A stretch of 64,000 bases of DNA from Macropodus opercularis (lineage: Eukaryota; Chordata; Actinopteri; Anabantiformes; Osphronemidae): the NCBI GenBank assembly GCA_030770545.1, contig CM061098.1, positions 4,420,001 through 4,484,000 of the forward strand. Direction: 5' to 3'. This document shows, piece after piece, positions 11,913 through 24,585 of this stretch (position 1 is its first letter; each line of letters starts with the position of its first letter). Under the pieces are notes generated by a model. The model did no database searches. It was not told the origin of the DNA and saw nothing but the letters and a program-made list of their open reading frames with translations. A program made the position numbers and the translations under genes.

Positions 11913-14900
11913 GGCAGAGCTGCCATGCAAGACACTGGCCTGTCCACAGGGAGCAACTCAGAGTTCATTGGGTGAGCCATCGTACATCATCAGCCACAGT
12001 CGCCCACTTGTTCACCAGCTGCCATCTCGGTCCATCTGGCATCTTTCTCTCACACCACTTCATCCTGTTGATTGTCCAGTAGAATGTGAGCATTGAAACG
12101 CTGATCGTGAGTGACACAATGATCCCTGTTCATGGCGCCTGCCAACAATCCGAGCGACAAACGGTTGCTGCCATTGTAGTGTGGACTCCCACACTCTGGG
12201 AAAACTGTTGTGCAATAACTTACTGGCAAATTTCGCTCGTGTGCAAAGTATGTGTCAGTGTGGTTTGTGTAGGAAACTGGCAGAAGTGTGAAAAAATCTA
12301 ATATGATTTAAGGTGGTATGATCAATAACTTGAGACAGTGGTCGTCTGTGCAACCACAACTATTACACTTCAGTTTTCCCTGGCTGCTGCGCAGTTTGGC
12401 ACCACTGTACTAAAAACACATTTTCTTTGTAAGCCTATATAACATTTAAAACAATTAATAACACAGTTGTCCACTTGCAGACACTGTAAATTTGATTTCA
12501 TAGACAATAAAACACAAGCTGGCTCGATTGAATGTGCTCCGTTTTAGGCCTTTTTGCCTTAACTGTGCAAAAGCATGGATGTAAAACGTACTTTTCTTGT
12601 AACGCTTGTGCTGATTGACACAGAATCGCAGAAAGCAGAATTCACTTTCTTGGTGCAACGCGTGTGTGATAGAAAGTTGGACTCAGCAGAAATAACTGGA
12701 TAATGTTAGCGTATCGCCCTTCCTCTGCCTGCGTATATATTTCGTCAACATATTTGAATTTCTTCATATAGACCCTCTTCCCCGTTATCTGTCAGCTGAT
12801 GCATCATTATCACTCTTTATCATCTGTGGTTAGGAGGTCCTTGCCCAACTGGAGCTGTACAGGGCTCTGGCTCGGCTTATCTCATGTATTTATCCAACGC
12901 TGATCCACTATAGCGCTGCCTGGAAGCTGTTGCCTAGTCAGGAATTCAGAGTTGTGACAAGGTTTACGTTGGCCGAGCTGCCTGAAACTGGAGCCTAGCG
13001 CTGCAATGCAGTCGAATAAATCATATAAAGAGAGAGATGGCACACAGAGAGAGCAACAAATAGCTTTTACCAACTAGTGTGTCCAGTAACAGTTTTCTCG
13101 GAGACAGGGGGAAACAGAGACGGGCAGAGGGAGGCACTGACCCAGACAGGCAAGAAGAGATATGGTCCACAAACCTTAAATACATGTCAGGTGCTCTTTA
13201 AGTTAATTCATAGTAGAGGCTTCATTTGGCAATTGCATTCCTCGGTGTCATTATGTGGTCAGCGGTTTTATTCGTTCCCCTGAGTATAGCACGATGGAGC
13301 GGGTCCACCCACCCTCTGCTGTGTTTAGACAGTTCTTAATCAACTGATGAGACGAGCTGACCCACAGACGGAGAAACAGATTAACGAAGAACGAGCAGCA
13401 GGATGGACGAAACAAAACAGAGATGCTTCAGATGCTGGTGCTCTAAGACATAGAGGTGTGGAGATAAGGAAACGACCGAGTTACTCTGAACAGATGGGGG
13501 AATGATGAAAAAGGCAGGTGAAGACAGATAGGAGAGCAAAAAATAATGAAATGTGAATGACACAGCAGGACCCAGGAGGCTGGTGTAACAATAGCAGGTC
13601 TGATTGGAGCAAATTACTCCTCTCCTTTCCAATCAGGTTCAACAAGAATGAGTCTGTTCCCTCTGGACAGCAGCCAGGCTTCAGTCCAGAAATTAAAAAC
13701 TGCTTTCCCGCTGCTCAGTAGCTGTGACTAGATAGTCTCAGCAAAGCTAAGGCAGGTGAAATACATTTGAATTCTACTAATTTGCTTATAATAGTTCAAT
13801 TTATTTTCCGAGGAGTCTAGACATCTGAATAAGACTTTAAAAAGTAAACCATTAAAATTAAACACACCATAAAATCACGCTTTGGTAGCGAGCAGATGTT
13901 TTGAACACCGATCGTTTGTCACAACCCTGGAGCGTGACTAAAACTAGCGGGTGCAGGCTTAATGTTCAGCCTTAAATAAACACAGTAAAGGTCACGAAAA
14001 AAGTTACGGCAGACACCATTTTAAAAAGGCTTGATTACTAAACAGCAAGTATTAATGAGCTGTCAGACACAGAAAACAAACACCAAGATCATAACATTTG
14101 TAACAGTGATAGAAAATAATATTACTTTTGTTATTTGTGGCATTAACAGATTATTCTGATTAGTTTAAAGGGTGCTGTTTAGCGAATTACACATTGAGCC
14201 GTTTAGTTTGTACCCTGAGGCTGTTTAACGTCGTCCAGTTCCTCCTCAGTGTTTAAACTAAGGCTGATTTTCAAGGAAACATCCAGAGATGGATCCAGAG
14301 AGACGCGGATAGATCGTCCAGCCGATCCACAGACACGTTTTGTAAGTGATCTGATACAGCGCAGCCTTAAAAACATGGTGGAAAACGCGAGGTGGACAAA
14401 AAGTACAAATACATAAATACAATAATAAAACAATAAAAAGCAGGAGTCGAGCAAGTCGAAGGGCAGCAGTGTCAGAGAACTTTTCTGTCTGGAAAAAAGA
14501 ATCCAAGTTGCAAACAACAAGATTGAAACCACATCCCATCTGAAGGATGATAGAAGCCGTGGGTGTGAGCCCGAATGCATGTTTCTGCGCGTCCAGCTGA
14601 AAACGTATGTGTGTCCGGGCTAATGGGAACGAATGTCTGATTAACGTATGACTGATGTTATGATTGAGGCTAATTTCACAACTACAGACTCAGAGAGAGA
14701 GAGTCTGCAATTCATACATTTCTCCTCATATGATACTTCCTCTCTCTGTTTCTGTTTAGTTCTCGCCTCATTAATCTTTTCTCTGACCTTAAAAGACCAA
14801 TTTCCATGTTCCTGTGCCTTGTTTCTTCCTCCTTAAAGTTCTCTTTATTCCTGACTGCCTCTCCACTGGACTGTGAAGCGCCGCTTTGGGAGTCATACAG

Positions 14901-15039
14901 TATTTGCACTTGTCTCATGGCTCTGTTTAATGCTCACACACAGTTTTTTTATCTTATTACTCCTGCAAACCTGTGACGGGTCGGTGCATCGTGGCCACCA
15001 GATCGACTCACTTCAGGACGTCTTTGACCATCAAGAGAC

Positions 15040-15150
15040 TGAAACAACCCAGCTGAAAGCATCTGGCTCTAACAGGTTGCTCGATGGCGTTCAGTGGATG
15101 TGTGGGATGCCACAGGGGTCAAAATTCTTCTTATTCCACAGTGGAAAATA
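15040..15150 (+). pseudogene. Degraded LINE reverse-transcriptase fragment
   Basis: In the frame entering from 14873, codons at 15101-15136 read CGMPQGSKFFLF. This resembles the C-G-V-P-Q-G-S-(I/V)-L-G-P-L-L-F block that is conserved in reverse transcriptases of fish non-LTR retrotransposons, preceded by a plausible DGV..W segment. The LGPL part is damaged and a stop follows at 15149. The frame holds only a small part of an ORF2, so this is a dead remnant. The short motif could be coincidence. Confidence 0.45.
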
Positions 15151-15998
15151 ACAGCTGTTTAAAATTAATTATTCATGCTCAGGTATGTGACTGTTGCGTC
15201 AAACCTGGGTTCATTCATCAGTAGTTCTTCCTTCTGAGGAACTAGTCAGTGTAATCAGACCAAAAGCATTTTCTTCTCTATAGAAATGAACAAATACACA
15301 TTGTTCTAACGCTGGTATCAGCCTGCAACAAAATAGCCTTTAATTCTCTGCACGGTACCCAATTACTGTAACCAATACAAGCCAGCAGAAAGCGTGATTA
15401 ACTCACTGCGCTTCCACTGGAAATTCCACTCAAGGTCAGATGGGTTAGGAGTCTGAGCTACAGACACGATTCATCTGGAACAGTTCATATTTAGCGTATT
15501 GATACCGGATTAATCAAGCTGATTGGTTTTTAAGGGTCAAGCTGCTGATGGGGACTCTCTCCACTTTGCTGTCCTTCAGTGATACTCTGCTGTGGACAAG
15601 CATTACTGTATTGAATTGTGGAAATGTAAACATTTAAAGACAATCACATTACATTTCTTTAGTTCTGGTGTCGCATTACGTCAACGTTAAGGCTAAAGTT
15701 CAACTTATGGAAAAGGAAAAATCTTTTGCCAAAAGTGTGACATTAAGTTCAGTGTGTAACACAGGGTGGAAATTAAGTTTGCAAGAGCTTCAGTCGCCTC
15801 CGTCACAGGAGACGTCGGTGGAGCCAGGGTGCATAGTTTCTTTCCTTTCTTTTCACGTCGTTTCTCTTCCTAACTCGAACCATTCCACCTTGGCTGCCGG
15901 CTACCAGAGAACAGAGTTTGTTAATTGTGCTCTAGATTGTAGGAACTCACTGTGCACTGTGAACGGGGGCACACACATAAAGACCTGCACGCAGACGT

Positions 15999-16026
15999 AC
16001 ACACACACACATACACACACACACAG
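15999..16026. repeat. Imperfect (CA)n microsatellite
   Basis: CA units interrupted once by a TA. It lies about 130 bp from a (TG)n tract on the same strand (16152-16183), so the two could pair as a long loop. Confidence 0.9.
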
Positions 16027-16151
16027 CAGAGTGATAGTAATTGAAATACTAAGTGTTAGGTATCCAGGAGTGAAAGCAGGAAGAAAGTCTTAAAACCCTG
16101 CTCTCCCGAGCATCTTAAAACACGTTTATTAACTTTTATTGTGTGCACATC

Positions 16152-16183
16152 TGTGTGTGTGTGTGTGTGTGAGTGTGTGTGTG
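16152..16183. repeat. (TG)n microsatellite
   Basis: TG units with one GA interruption. Complementary in sequence to the CA tract at 15999-16026. Confidence 0.93.
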
Positions 16184-16983
16184 CTTATTCTTGAAAACAT
16201 GCACATACTGTATATAGAGTTTTTTTCTAGTGCAATGTGTTCTGGCATCATTGCCTGCCCATGACACCATTTGGCTGTGAAATATGTACCCGACGGCCTG
16301 AGTATTGTTTGAGGGCTAAAGAGAATGTTTCCCTGAGGATTGTGGGATTGACTGAGGAGGCTGGCAGCGCGGCTAAATTACAGAGAACACTTCACAGACC
16401 TCATCCCAGGATGCAAAATAATTCAGAAAACAAATGATGTAGCATTTTATGACCCCGCGAGCTTACAGCAGCAGCATTAAAGAGGAGGATTAGAGTTTGC
16501 TTATTAATATGAGCAATGTTTCTCTCCCATGATGCCACTATTTTCCAAAAAAAACAACAACAACTCTTCGTTTTTTCAAATCAACAAGAGCACTGAAGAA
16601 TTCGCAGCGTCACAGTCCAAGCGTTGGTTTCATGCCTATGCCTGCGCGTGAGGACATACTGTACTATTCTGGTGTTTTCACAGGTTTCACACTCACAAAC
16701 GCAGCAGGAAGCGCTGAAGCCCCACCAACCACGGCTTGTGGGTTCGAGCTCTCACAGGGAAGCGGGACAATTAGAGCGAGCGGTAATGCAGCCCATATGA
16801 GCAGGGGCTTCGGGGGAGTCCCAGCAGGTGTTGTGTTGATTGCGATCTGACAGTCTTGTTGGCTGCTAACTAGAAGCATGGCCAACACAGAGAAGAGTCA
16901 AACAGTCTGACGTGATGCACTGAATGCGCTCGTCTCGTTGTTCACAAGCGGTTAATGCAACCTTTCCTACTGACAGCGGGGGT

Positions 16984-16999
16984 CTGGTCACGTGACCAG
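16984..16999. promoter_or_regulatory. 16-bp palindrome with CLEAR/E-box core
   Basis: The sequence CTGGTCACGTGACCAG is a perfect 16-bp palindrome. Its centre, GTCACGTGAC (16987-16996), matches the published CLEAR element bound by TFEB/MITF-family factors and contains the CACGTG E-box used by USF and MYC/MAX. It lies 16 kb upstream of slit3 with no nearby gene that I can identify. Binding is inferred from the motif only. Confidence 0.4.
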
Positions 17000-18735
17000 C
17001 AGATACGTTTGGTTCCATTCCATTCGTCTCCTGTTGCCGTATTTAATTAAATGTGCTGCCGCATCTCTGCTTCTCCTGCTGTCACCTGTTTACATTTTGC
17101 ATCCTGTGGTGAGCTGCTCTGTAAGCGCTGGTCTCTCTGCTTTTTATGGACGAGAAAACAAATGTGTGCTATCGCCTCCACGATAACCGAGGTTACTCCA
17201 CAGGCTGTTTGCAAGAACATCAATTCCGCTTTTCTACTGCACATTGTTTTTACACACGAGACAAAATAACGTGCAGCAACCCAGGAGGTTCCCCACACGT
17301 GGAACGAAGCATAATGAGTTTTGTCAATATTCTCAGTTTGCTTCAAGCTACTTCACAGCTGTGTTCTTTACCTTAAATGTTCTAATTTCCAGTTCATTTC
17401 TATACCTACTAAAAATGTGTTTTGGATGTATTCACATGTAGAGACGTCCTTAACGACCTGAACCATATGTCTCAACCTTTTCTCTTTAAAGCATGTACTG
17501 CAAATTATCACTACAACATTTTGGCGTCAATGAAAGAAAAAAGACTGGACTCGCATGTCACTTTGTCGGCCTTGAAGCTGTATCTAGTACAGGAATATGA
17601 CCTTATCTCTAACCAAGGCCACATGATGCCACAGGGGGAGGTAACGTTCTGCTGCCTGGAGGTTTCATATGAGAGAAGTTGGTTGAAGTCATCTATCCAT
17701 GACATGACTGTCAGACCTGTAGCTGTGGACGAAATCAAACACCCCATCTTATCTTTACTTTAACCCCTCCTGCTCTAAACTCTGGGCTTTGATCCTGCCT
17801 GATCTAAAGGGAAAGTAAAGGGGGAAGTTGAGGTGAATCGGGGGATGAGGGCACTAGGTTCAGCTATACAGAGGACTATTATGGTGATAGTCACAAAGAT
17901 AAAATCAAAGGATAAAGACTGTTGCTTTTAAAAGTCCAAGAAGACGCAGAAACAAAGTCGGATGCTGTGAGTCATTGAGGTTATCATACACCCACACATT
18001 CATGCTGCTACAGAGAAATCTGCTAAATGCATCTTTTGTTTACTATTGAGTTTGGGCACATTTCTCACCTAAACCCAGACGGACTGTGGACTCAACTGTG
18101 CGTCTCTGGTTCGACATCGCCAACCACCTCCAGGCCAGAGTGCTGATGCTGACTGATAACGCTCAGAACGTCACGAGTACATTTGTGCAGTGCCTCACTT
18201 TGCAGGGCGGTGGGGGGTCTACGCGTTTTAACAGCGGTGGTACTTGGTCTACTCTGCTCAACAGGATCCAACTACAGTACTGTAAACTGTAGCTGCAGAG
18301 CAAGAGACAGTATTCTTTCATTTCACTAACTGGGACAGTAGGTGAAACAACCCAGGATTGAAGCTGTTCTTTATTTTTATTAGGCCATCGCAAAGTTTCC
18401 TTCTAAGGCCTCTGATGAGTCCCTGGGCTTCAGCAGGAGGATGAAACACATCCACCAGATGTGGAGGGATCACACTGTGGTGGCACATTAATCCGTGCAC
18501 AGCACTACGACGGTTGGCCCCTTGCATCAGGATTATGTTAAAGGGAATATAGAAACATATAACAATAAGGAGCAGGGTGTAGAGCATGAGGTGGCACTTG
18601 AAACACACACAGACGCACCTACCTTTGCTTTCACTCCACATCTGAAAGTAATTCTGTGTGTGTGTGCTGGGAGGCCTGCAGGATTCCAGGGTGACCCCCA
18701 CCACCACCAGGATGGTGGAGAAGAGGGGGAAGGAA

Positions 18736-18775
18736 GGTGGTGGCGGTGGTGGCGGTGGTGGCGGTGGTGGCGGCA
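18736..18775. repeat. (GGTGGC)n hexanucleotide repeat
   Basis: About six GGTGGC units on a G-rich strand, followed by GGCACCGG. A CCACCACCACC stretch about 30 bp upstream can pair with it. Read on the minus strand it produces a poly-proline run, and this drives a spurious 169-codon frame. The many GG pairs give G-quadruplex potential. Confidence 0.92.
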
Positions 18776-20020
18776 CCGGTGAGGTTGGAGGTAGGTAAAC
18801 CTTTTGGGAAACGTGGATGGAAGGCAATTAAAAATCCCTTTTCTCTGCTCCACTGATGGAATTCCCGGCGGAGTCGACTCAAAGCGGGATTAATCACCAG
18901 TCCTCATTCCCCCCAGAACTACATCCCTTACTCACTCCTTCTTTTCTCCCCCTCATTCCTTCTCTCTTTCTTTACAAGTGTGCCATTTCCTTATTAATAT
19001 CCTGGGAAAGGAAGCCGAGGGCCTGGGCAAAGCAACGTAAACTTTTTTCCCCGTCTGCACTCTGAGTTTAAATAATCCTAACAAATGTTCATGCGCAAGA
19101 CCTGCTCTCAGTCTGCTTGTTTCAGTAAACACGTGCACAGATTATCACAAAATCTGCTTTTAATCGACATTTCCAGAGTGATGTGACCTTGACAGTGATT
19201 TGTGTGTGTGTGAGGGTGTGTATATTTGCGATAATGGCCTGTGTGCTCACACATGTGCTCTGGCCAAGCCCCTGACTCTTTCCCTTGTAGCGGAACGGTC
19301 TTGTTATCAACGTAAGCCATGCATTGTGTTACAGCCCATAATTTAGTTTACATTGTGCTTGGGAAAGCAGTAAATTACATGGGTTTCTGCTCTAAATGAA
19401 TAGCCGGCCACTTCACATTTGAGACAAATGTCTTGCTTTTGCTTCTCGAGGCAGAATTTTTTGCTAACAACGCTCTGAAACATATAATTTTGTACCAAAC
19501 CTCTGGCTTTCAAAGGCAAAGTACAGTGAAATCTAATAAGCCTCTTTGAAAGGGGGTTTTCTCCTGCTCTGTCAAACGAACGCTTGTTCTTTCGCTTTTC
19601 CCACTCGCTTTTGGGTAACGTTTCTGCTTTCTGCCCCCTTCGCACTCATTTCTCTCCAGCTGTCTTTCACTCTCATTCTCTAACACAAACATCCCAACAA
19701 CCCCCAGGAAAACACTGTCTGGATGTGCGTGCATTTCATCACTCCCATTAGTAAAGCGTGTGACTCACAGACTTCTATTGATTTTTAACAGCATCAGCCA
19801 ACTTTAGTCTGAGTCGACAAAATTGTTCTTACGCAGCTTCAGTTTCTCAATAACTTGCACAATGAGAAAGAAGTTTGATTCAGACTTGTGTTAACTCATA
19901 TGTACTAACATCTGGATTGTGGCGTCTGGAAGTAAGAAATGAAGCAGAACTGTAAAGGTTTAGAGCAATATGTGTTCACTATGAGTCTAAGCTTTATTGA
20001 CACCACTGAGGCACTTTCAA

Positions 20021-20150
20021 ACATGCCTGTCATTGACCCTCTTGCTACCGGGAGCGACGCAGACCCTGGGAACAATTGTGGTTGCTCAAGGAAACGTTGA
20101 CGTGTGGGCAGAGGAAGTCAGGGCTCAAACCACCAACCTCCTGAATGTTT
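20021..20150 (-). repeat. SINE-like dispersed repeat fragment
   Basis: The sequence runs TTGCTACCGGGAGCG, then GTTGCTCAAGGAAACGTTGA, then AGGGCTCAAACCACCAACC. The combination of a GCTCAAGGA(C)AC segment and a GAACCACCAACCTTC-like segment is familiar from many fish repeats. The second piece resembles a reversed tRNA B-box (GGTTCGAnnCC read from the other strand), so the element probably lies on the minus strand. Identification is from memory and the copy is diverged. Confidence 0.4.
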
Positions 20151-20816
20151 TTGCAATGTTAAACATTATTATGTGTTTTAAGAGACGTTTCTTGGCGGTG
20201 TTGGCGTTCAGAAACAGCTGCCTACTGCTAACGGCTCCCGGTACAAAATGAATACTGTGATGAGGTTGAACACATGAAGGGGCTGGACGGCTAAAATTAT
20301 CAAGAGAAACTGAAATACAGTATCTAATGAGCACCGCGAATAGAAAGAATCATTTTCCCTTAGGAAATACTTTGAGGAGTCCGCAGAGCTTTTGTGCAGT
20401 TGTCCTTAGAGGAGTGGAAACACTCATTCATGACTGCGCATTCTGACAACCTTGAGCTGCAAAGCAACTCTGGCACAGTTCAGTGTCACAATAAAGGAGC
20501 AGCGACAAAGGCTGGAGATGCTGTCAGTGGAACAGTGACGGCCCCTCACTGTGGCCAACAGGCTAACAACCATGCAAAGTTGTCTATAGCGGCTCACTAT
20601 GCTTTGGCACATCCCACATACAGTATTGGTGGGTTTGACCTTCGGCACCAAGCTCTCTCTTTGTGCTCGCAATTTTTTCTCTGTGCACCTCAAAGTCTTT
20701 CAAGCGTCTTGAAAACCTCTGAAATCTCCGGCCATGAGAACGTAGCCCTGCTGAAATCTGCCCCACTCGCTGCCTCAATTTTCTCTCATTTACTTTCTCA
20801 ACTGTGCTCTTTACTC

Positions 20817-21330
20817 CTCATCCCCTCATCCACCGTTCAATCCTCGCCTCCATCCCTTCATCCTCCTCTCAGACTTGCGTGCGTACGATCCTTTCAGTCA
20901 CTTCCAATCCATCTTCTTATTCTTTCCTGCTGTTTTCTGTATATTCATCTTTATTTCGCTTTATCTGATCGCTGCCTCTTTCAATCTCCTTTATCCCCTG
21001 TTCCTTGCTGTTTCCATCCCTCCATCCTCACTTCCAATCCTACCTTAGCCTTCCTACCTCTGGCATCCAGTCCAATTCATCTCCTTGTTTTATCCCCAGG
21101 AAGCCCCCCCCATCTGGAAGTCCTGTTTCTTTTTTATTCATCCATCCTTATTTTCATCAAATCAAACTTACTACCAACACAACCAGCAAAACTGCTTTGT
21201 GAAAACAGTTTTCCACATCATTTTTTCCCATTCAGCCCTTCATTGTCAATCCTCAATCTCTCCATCCGTCCGTTCATTCATTCATCCACGTCTCCTCATT
21301 GTTTCACACTAAATATTTCCCCGCCTCAAT
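20817..21330. repeat. Pyrimidine-rich degenerate ATCC/TCCA tract
   Basis: This block is strongly skewed to C and T on the + strand, with recurring CATCC, TTCATCC and TCCATC words. It looks like a decayed tetranucleotide microsatellite. Stop codons are under-represented in such sequence, which explains the 312-codon open frame spanning 20394-21332, whose product is Ser/Leu/Pro-rich with no recognisable domain. Confidence 0.7.
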
Positions 21331-22439
21331 GAGCACAGGTGCTTTCCATTACATCCACACATACAGTACGTGCACACACCAACTTTGAAGTGCAGGGTTT
21401 CAGCCGATCCAAACCGCAGGAAGGGAGATGGCGGATCAGAGATAAGCTAGCAGCGTGGAGCCGTGCATGTTCTCTTGTGTTTGTGCGTCCTTCCATGGGA
21501 GCTTGACTCCTGGTGAGTTAGTGTTGCCTGTTAGCAGCAGGATGGTGGCTTTGATGTTTTGACTTTAGCGTCTCGGGCTTCACTGCTTTAGAAAAACTGT
21601 GGCTCGACTTAGTTAATTGGAGTCAATCTGAAATCTGAAACTGAAAAAAGCTGAATTTTAGGAGGCCTGACAAACCAGAGAAATGTAAACACCTTTTGAC
21701 TTCATTCATGCAACTGAGGGCTGCAATAAAACCCCAATTCATAATATAATAATAACTCCAGTATGTCTGTCTAATGCAGGGTCTAGTTCAACACTTTGAA
21801 GAAACCTGCGACACCTTCTCTTAGGACAAGCTATAAATCCTGTAGCCACTGTAGCATTTGACATGACAGGAACGGTTTTGTATTTGAAAACAAAAGCGCT
21901 GACTTCAAACCGCTGAGACAAAGACTCCTTTAAATGTTTAAGCCCAACAACTGCAATCTTTGTGACAATAAAAGGCCTGCGTGTAATTATCCAAATTATT
22001 TTCTATTAGCCTGATATTTTAACAGGTCAAATGGAGTCAGGATAGATCTCTTGGGGATTAACATCTAAGCTGGCAGCACATGTGTTTGAGTTGTGCTTTT
22101 GCTAACGCCGACACATCTGAATCTACACAGATGTGCCCCGTCGTCATAATGGTTGTGGGTATGTCTCCAGCTTCTCACGCCCACAAGTCGATGGGAGCAA
22201 ATGTGGCATATACTTTGCATATACTTGAGTTAGAGAGGATGAAATGTTATGGTTCTAACATTTGTTGCATGTCAGGTCTAAACAGTTTGTAATAATACAA
22301 GCAGCACATATGTGGTGCGAGTAACTGGTAACTGATGAATGGGTTGTGCCGCAGACACTGACCCTGGCACTGCCCCATTGGCTTCCACAGGAATAGTTGG
22401 GTGAGGGGTTGGTCAGAGAAGAACAAAGGTCACACATCA

Positions 22440-22545
22440 AACACGTGCATAGCCCAACGCCTGGGAGCTGCCCGGTTCAAGTGTAATCCTGTCGAGCAGC
22501 TGTGGGACAGTGTTTTGCTTTAGGGCAATGGCTTTTTGTTGGGAG
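22440..22545. repeat. Possible SINE-like repeat fragment
   Basis: The words GCCCAACGCCTGGGAGC, CGGTTCAAGTGTAATCC and TTTTGCTTTAGGGCAATGG occur in an order that resembles diverged fish repeats with a TTGCTCAAGGGCA segment. GGTTCAAGTGTAATCC is also loosely like a tRNA B-box. Weak evidence. Confidence 0.25.
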
Positions 22546-22593
22546 TGAAGAGAACGGCAATGGTTCTGATCTTTGGCCCTCACCTACTAGAAA

Positions 22594-22594
<1 letters not shown>

Positions 22595-22629
<35 letters not shown>
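22595..22629. repeat. (CA)n microsatellite
   Basis: About 17 uninterrupted CA units. Confidence 0.96.
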
Positions 22630-22632
<3 letters not shown>

Positions 22633-22896
22633 GCCCCTTAAAAGGTACAGTATGCACGTCTCACACCAGACTGAACAGGCTGCATCTCCATCAGTGGAGC
22701 ACACGACCTTAGAGGAATCAGCTGAATTAGGAATTTTTGCTGAGTTTTAGTGGCAACTTAAAACGACACAACACAATGTAGAGTGAAAGGGACAATGTCA
22801 AGCATTTTGATCATCTTCATCCGTGAGGCCTGGTTGAGTGCACTCGTGGCCTCCATGGTCTCATTTCTGCAGAGAGGAGACGAAGCGAGACGTCAA

Positions 22897-22954
22897 CCAC
22901 ACACACGCACACGCACACACACAAACACACACACAAACACACGCACTTACACAC
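22897..22954. repeat. Compound imperfect CA-rich microsatellite
   Basis: CA units interrupted by GCAC, AAAC and TTAC variants over about 58 bp. The interruptions suggest an older, stabilised microsatellite. Confidence 0.88.
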
Positions 22955-24404
22955 CTGTGATGGTTTTCCCTCGGTGGAACAGGTAACATGCTGTAAATTA
23001 GCCACTGATTCGTGCTGGCAGTCAAATGAGGTAGCGTCAGATCACATTTGTGTCAAAGAGCTCAGTTTCATTACTGGTTTCTCACAATCAAAGTTTTGAG
23101 ACTAATTGGAAATATAGCTATAATTTATCTGTTATAAATTGTTCATCTGTTTTTCCCATGACAGGAGTCTGAACACATGAGCTCATGAGCTGCATGTCTT
23201 CTTCGTTGGCTTTGTTCTTCTCCTGTTTTGGTTGCACCTGTGTCTTGTTCAGTTAATTATGTCATTAGTATTTCATTTACGTCATTGCTGGTGAGTCCCT
23301 CCATGTCGTGGTCCACGTCCTCTAGCCTTGATAATGAGCAGTAAGTCTAGTCAGGTTCATAGCGATTGTTAGCGTTTTCAGTTCCTAGTGTTTCTTCCCA
23401 CATTGGTGATCTGTTTTTCCAGCCGGTGCTGTGATTTTCTGTTCTTAGGTATAGTCAAGCTTTTGATCGTTTTGGTTTTTAAATCTCCTGCAGTTCCTGC
23501 GCTAGGCAGCGTTTTTTGTTCATAGTGCTTTGTTTCTAAATTTAGTTTTTGTTCCTTGCACCTCTGCCCAGTTTTGTGTTGTTGAATTCAGTTGTTGATG
23601 TCGACCTCCTCAAAGCACGTCGACTGCTCTGCGTTTGAGTCCACACCATCCTGTCTGTTAGTTGAGCTGTAACATTTAGACCTTGTGAAGGAATGAGTTA
23701 TTTTGATATACTTGACCATATTACCAAAATAAATGTTTGACTTTTCATTACAAGCTAAATTTAGCCTTTGCTGCTAATTTTAGTCGCAACAGAGGTTTAT
23801 TTTTCCACGTGTGTGAAAGACACACACCGTCCTTTCATTTAGCACAGCCTTTGCGATTGTTTTGATTGGCTTTTAGGGTTGAGTCGGTCGAGTTTGGATG
23901 TGGCGAGGAGGAATGTGTCCAAACACACACGCACCAATATATTTTCACATCCTTCAAAACACTCGCCCGCACCTCACACAACAGATCCTGATTCTTTCCC
24001 TGTGACACACTCACACAGTCACATTGAACTGCAACACACACACAGCAGACAGAAGTATGCAGTTGTTGTTATGGTGGAGCGGTGGAGCCGCTCAGCACCT
24101 CCGCTGATAAGGCAGCAGCTATCTGATACAGAAGAATGCAAAGAGAGAGACGGGGGGAAAGTGCAGAGACGGATGGGGGTCGAACTGGAAGAGAGAAAGT
24201 GAAGCGAGGGGGAAAGAAGAGCAGATATAGTTGTTCATGTGTTAAGTTTATCAGTAGTGGACGTTTCCTGGTAACAAGAGAGCTACTGCTGTATTTACGT
24301 TCAGTGTTGTTGTGTTGCTGATTTTAAAAATGCTTATAAATTCACATGCTAATGAAAAAATTGTTTTTCCCACTGAATAGGCGCTGAAACGCACAGTGAA
24401 TTAG

Positions 24405-24585
24405 AATCAAGCCGGTCGAGGCAGATGGCTCCACCCTGAGCCGGGTCTGCTGGACGATGCTGCTCTAGTGGATTTGTTGGGTTTATTACAAACTTGTACT
24501 ACAGCATATAACTTAAACTTTAAAACACCTTGAGACAACATCGCTGTATTTAGCAGTATATAAATAAAGTGACTATATTTACTGG
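24405..24585 (+). repeat. 3' end of a fish LINE (non-LTR retrotransposon)
   Basis: The segment contains GGGTCTGCTGGACG, then GTGGATTTGTTGG, then ACACCTTGAGACAACAT and finally AGTATATAAATAAAG. This matches my memory of the common fish LINE 3' end, in which a GGTCTGCTTGAGG block is followed by AAAGCGCCTTGAGACAA and GGCGCTATATAAATAAA. Only the untranslated tail is present, diverged and with no target-site duplication that I can see. The orientation is +. Confidence 0.65.

Larger units (their letters stand above)
4111..14950. other. Intergenic DNA upstream of slit3, segment 2
   Basis: No gene is supported. Open frames of 155 codons (7143-7610) and 169 codons (10558-11067) lack domains, similarity I recognise, or splice structure, and look like chance. 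Sequence of note is annotated separately: (CA)n at 7898 and 11873, a perfect 25-bp tandem duplication at 9957-10006, a perfect 38-bp palindrome at 11582-11619, and an AT-rich block at 5815-6010. A tract at 13381-13570 is purine-rich, which explains a long minus-strand frame. Confidence 0.65.
14951..24404. other. Intergenic DNA upstream of slit3, segment 3
   Basis: No gene is supported. The segment holds a LINE reverse-transcriptase remnant (about 15040-15150), (CA)n/(TG)n tracts, a (GGTGGC)n array at 18736-18775, a CLEAR-type palindrome at 16984, a SINE-like fragment near 20021, a pyrimidine-rich degenerate ATCC tract at 20817-21330, and a possible repeat piece near 22440. The 312-codon frame at 20394-21332 is explained by the pyrimidine-rich tract. 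Confidence 0.65.

Noticed and set aside
20394..21332. 312-codon open frame on the + strand
   Set aside because: Most of it is coded by a C/T-rich degenerate ATCC tract, which rarely makes stop codons. The product is Ser/Leu/Pro-rich without any domain or splice context.
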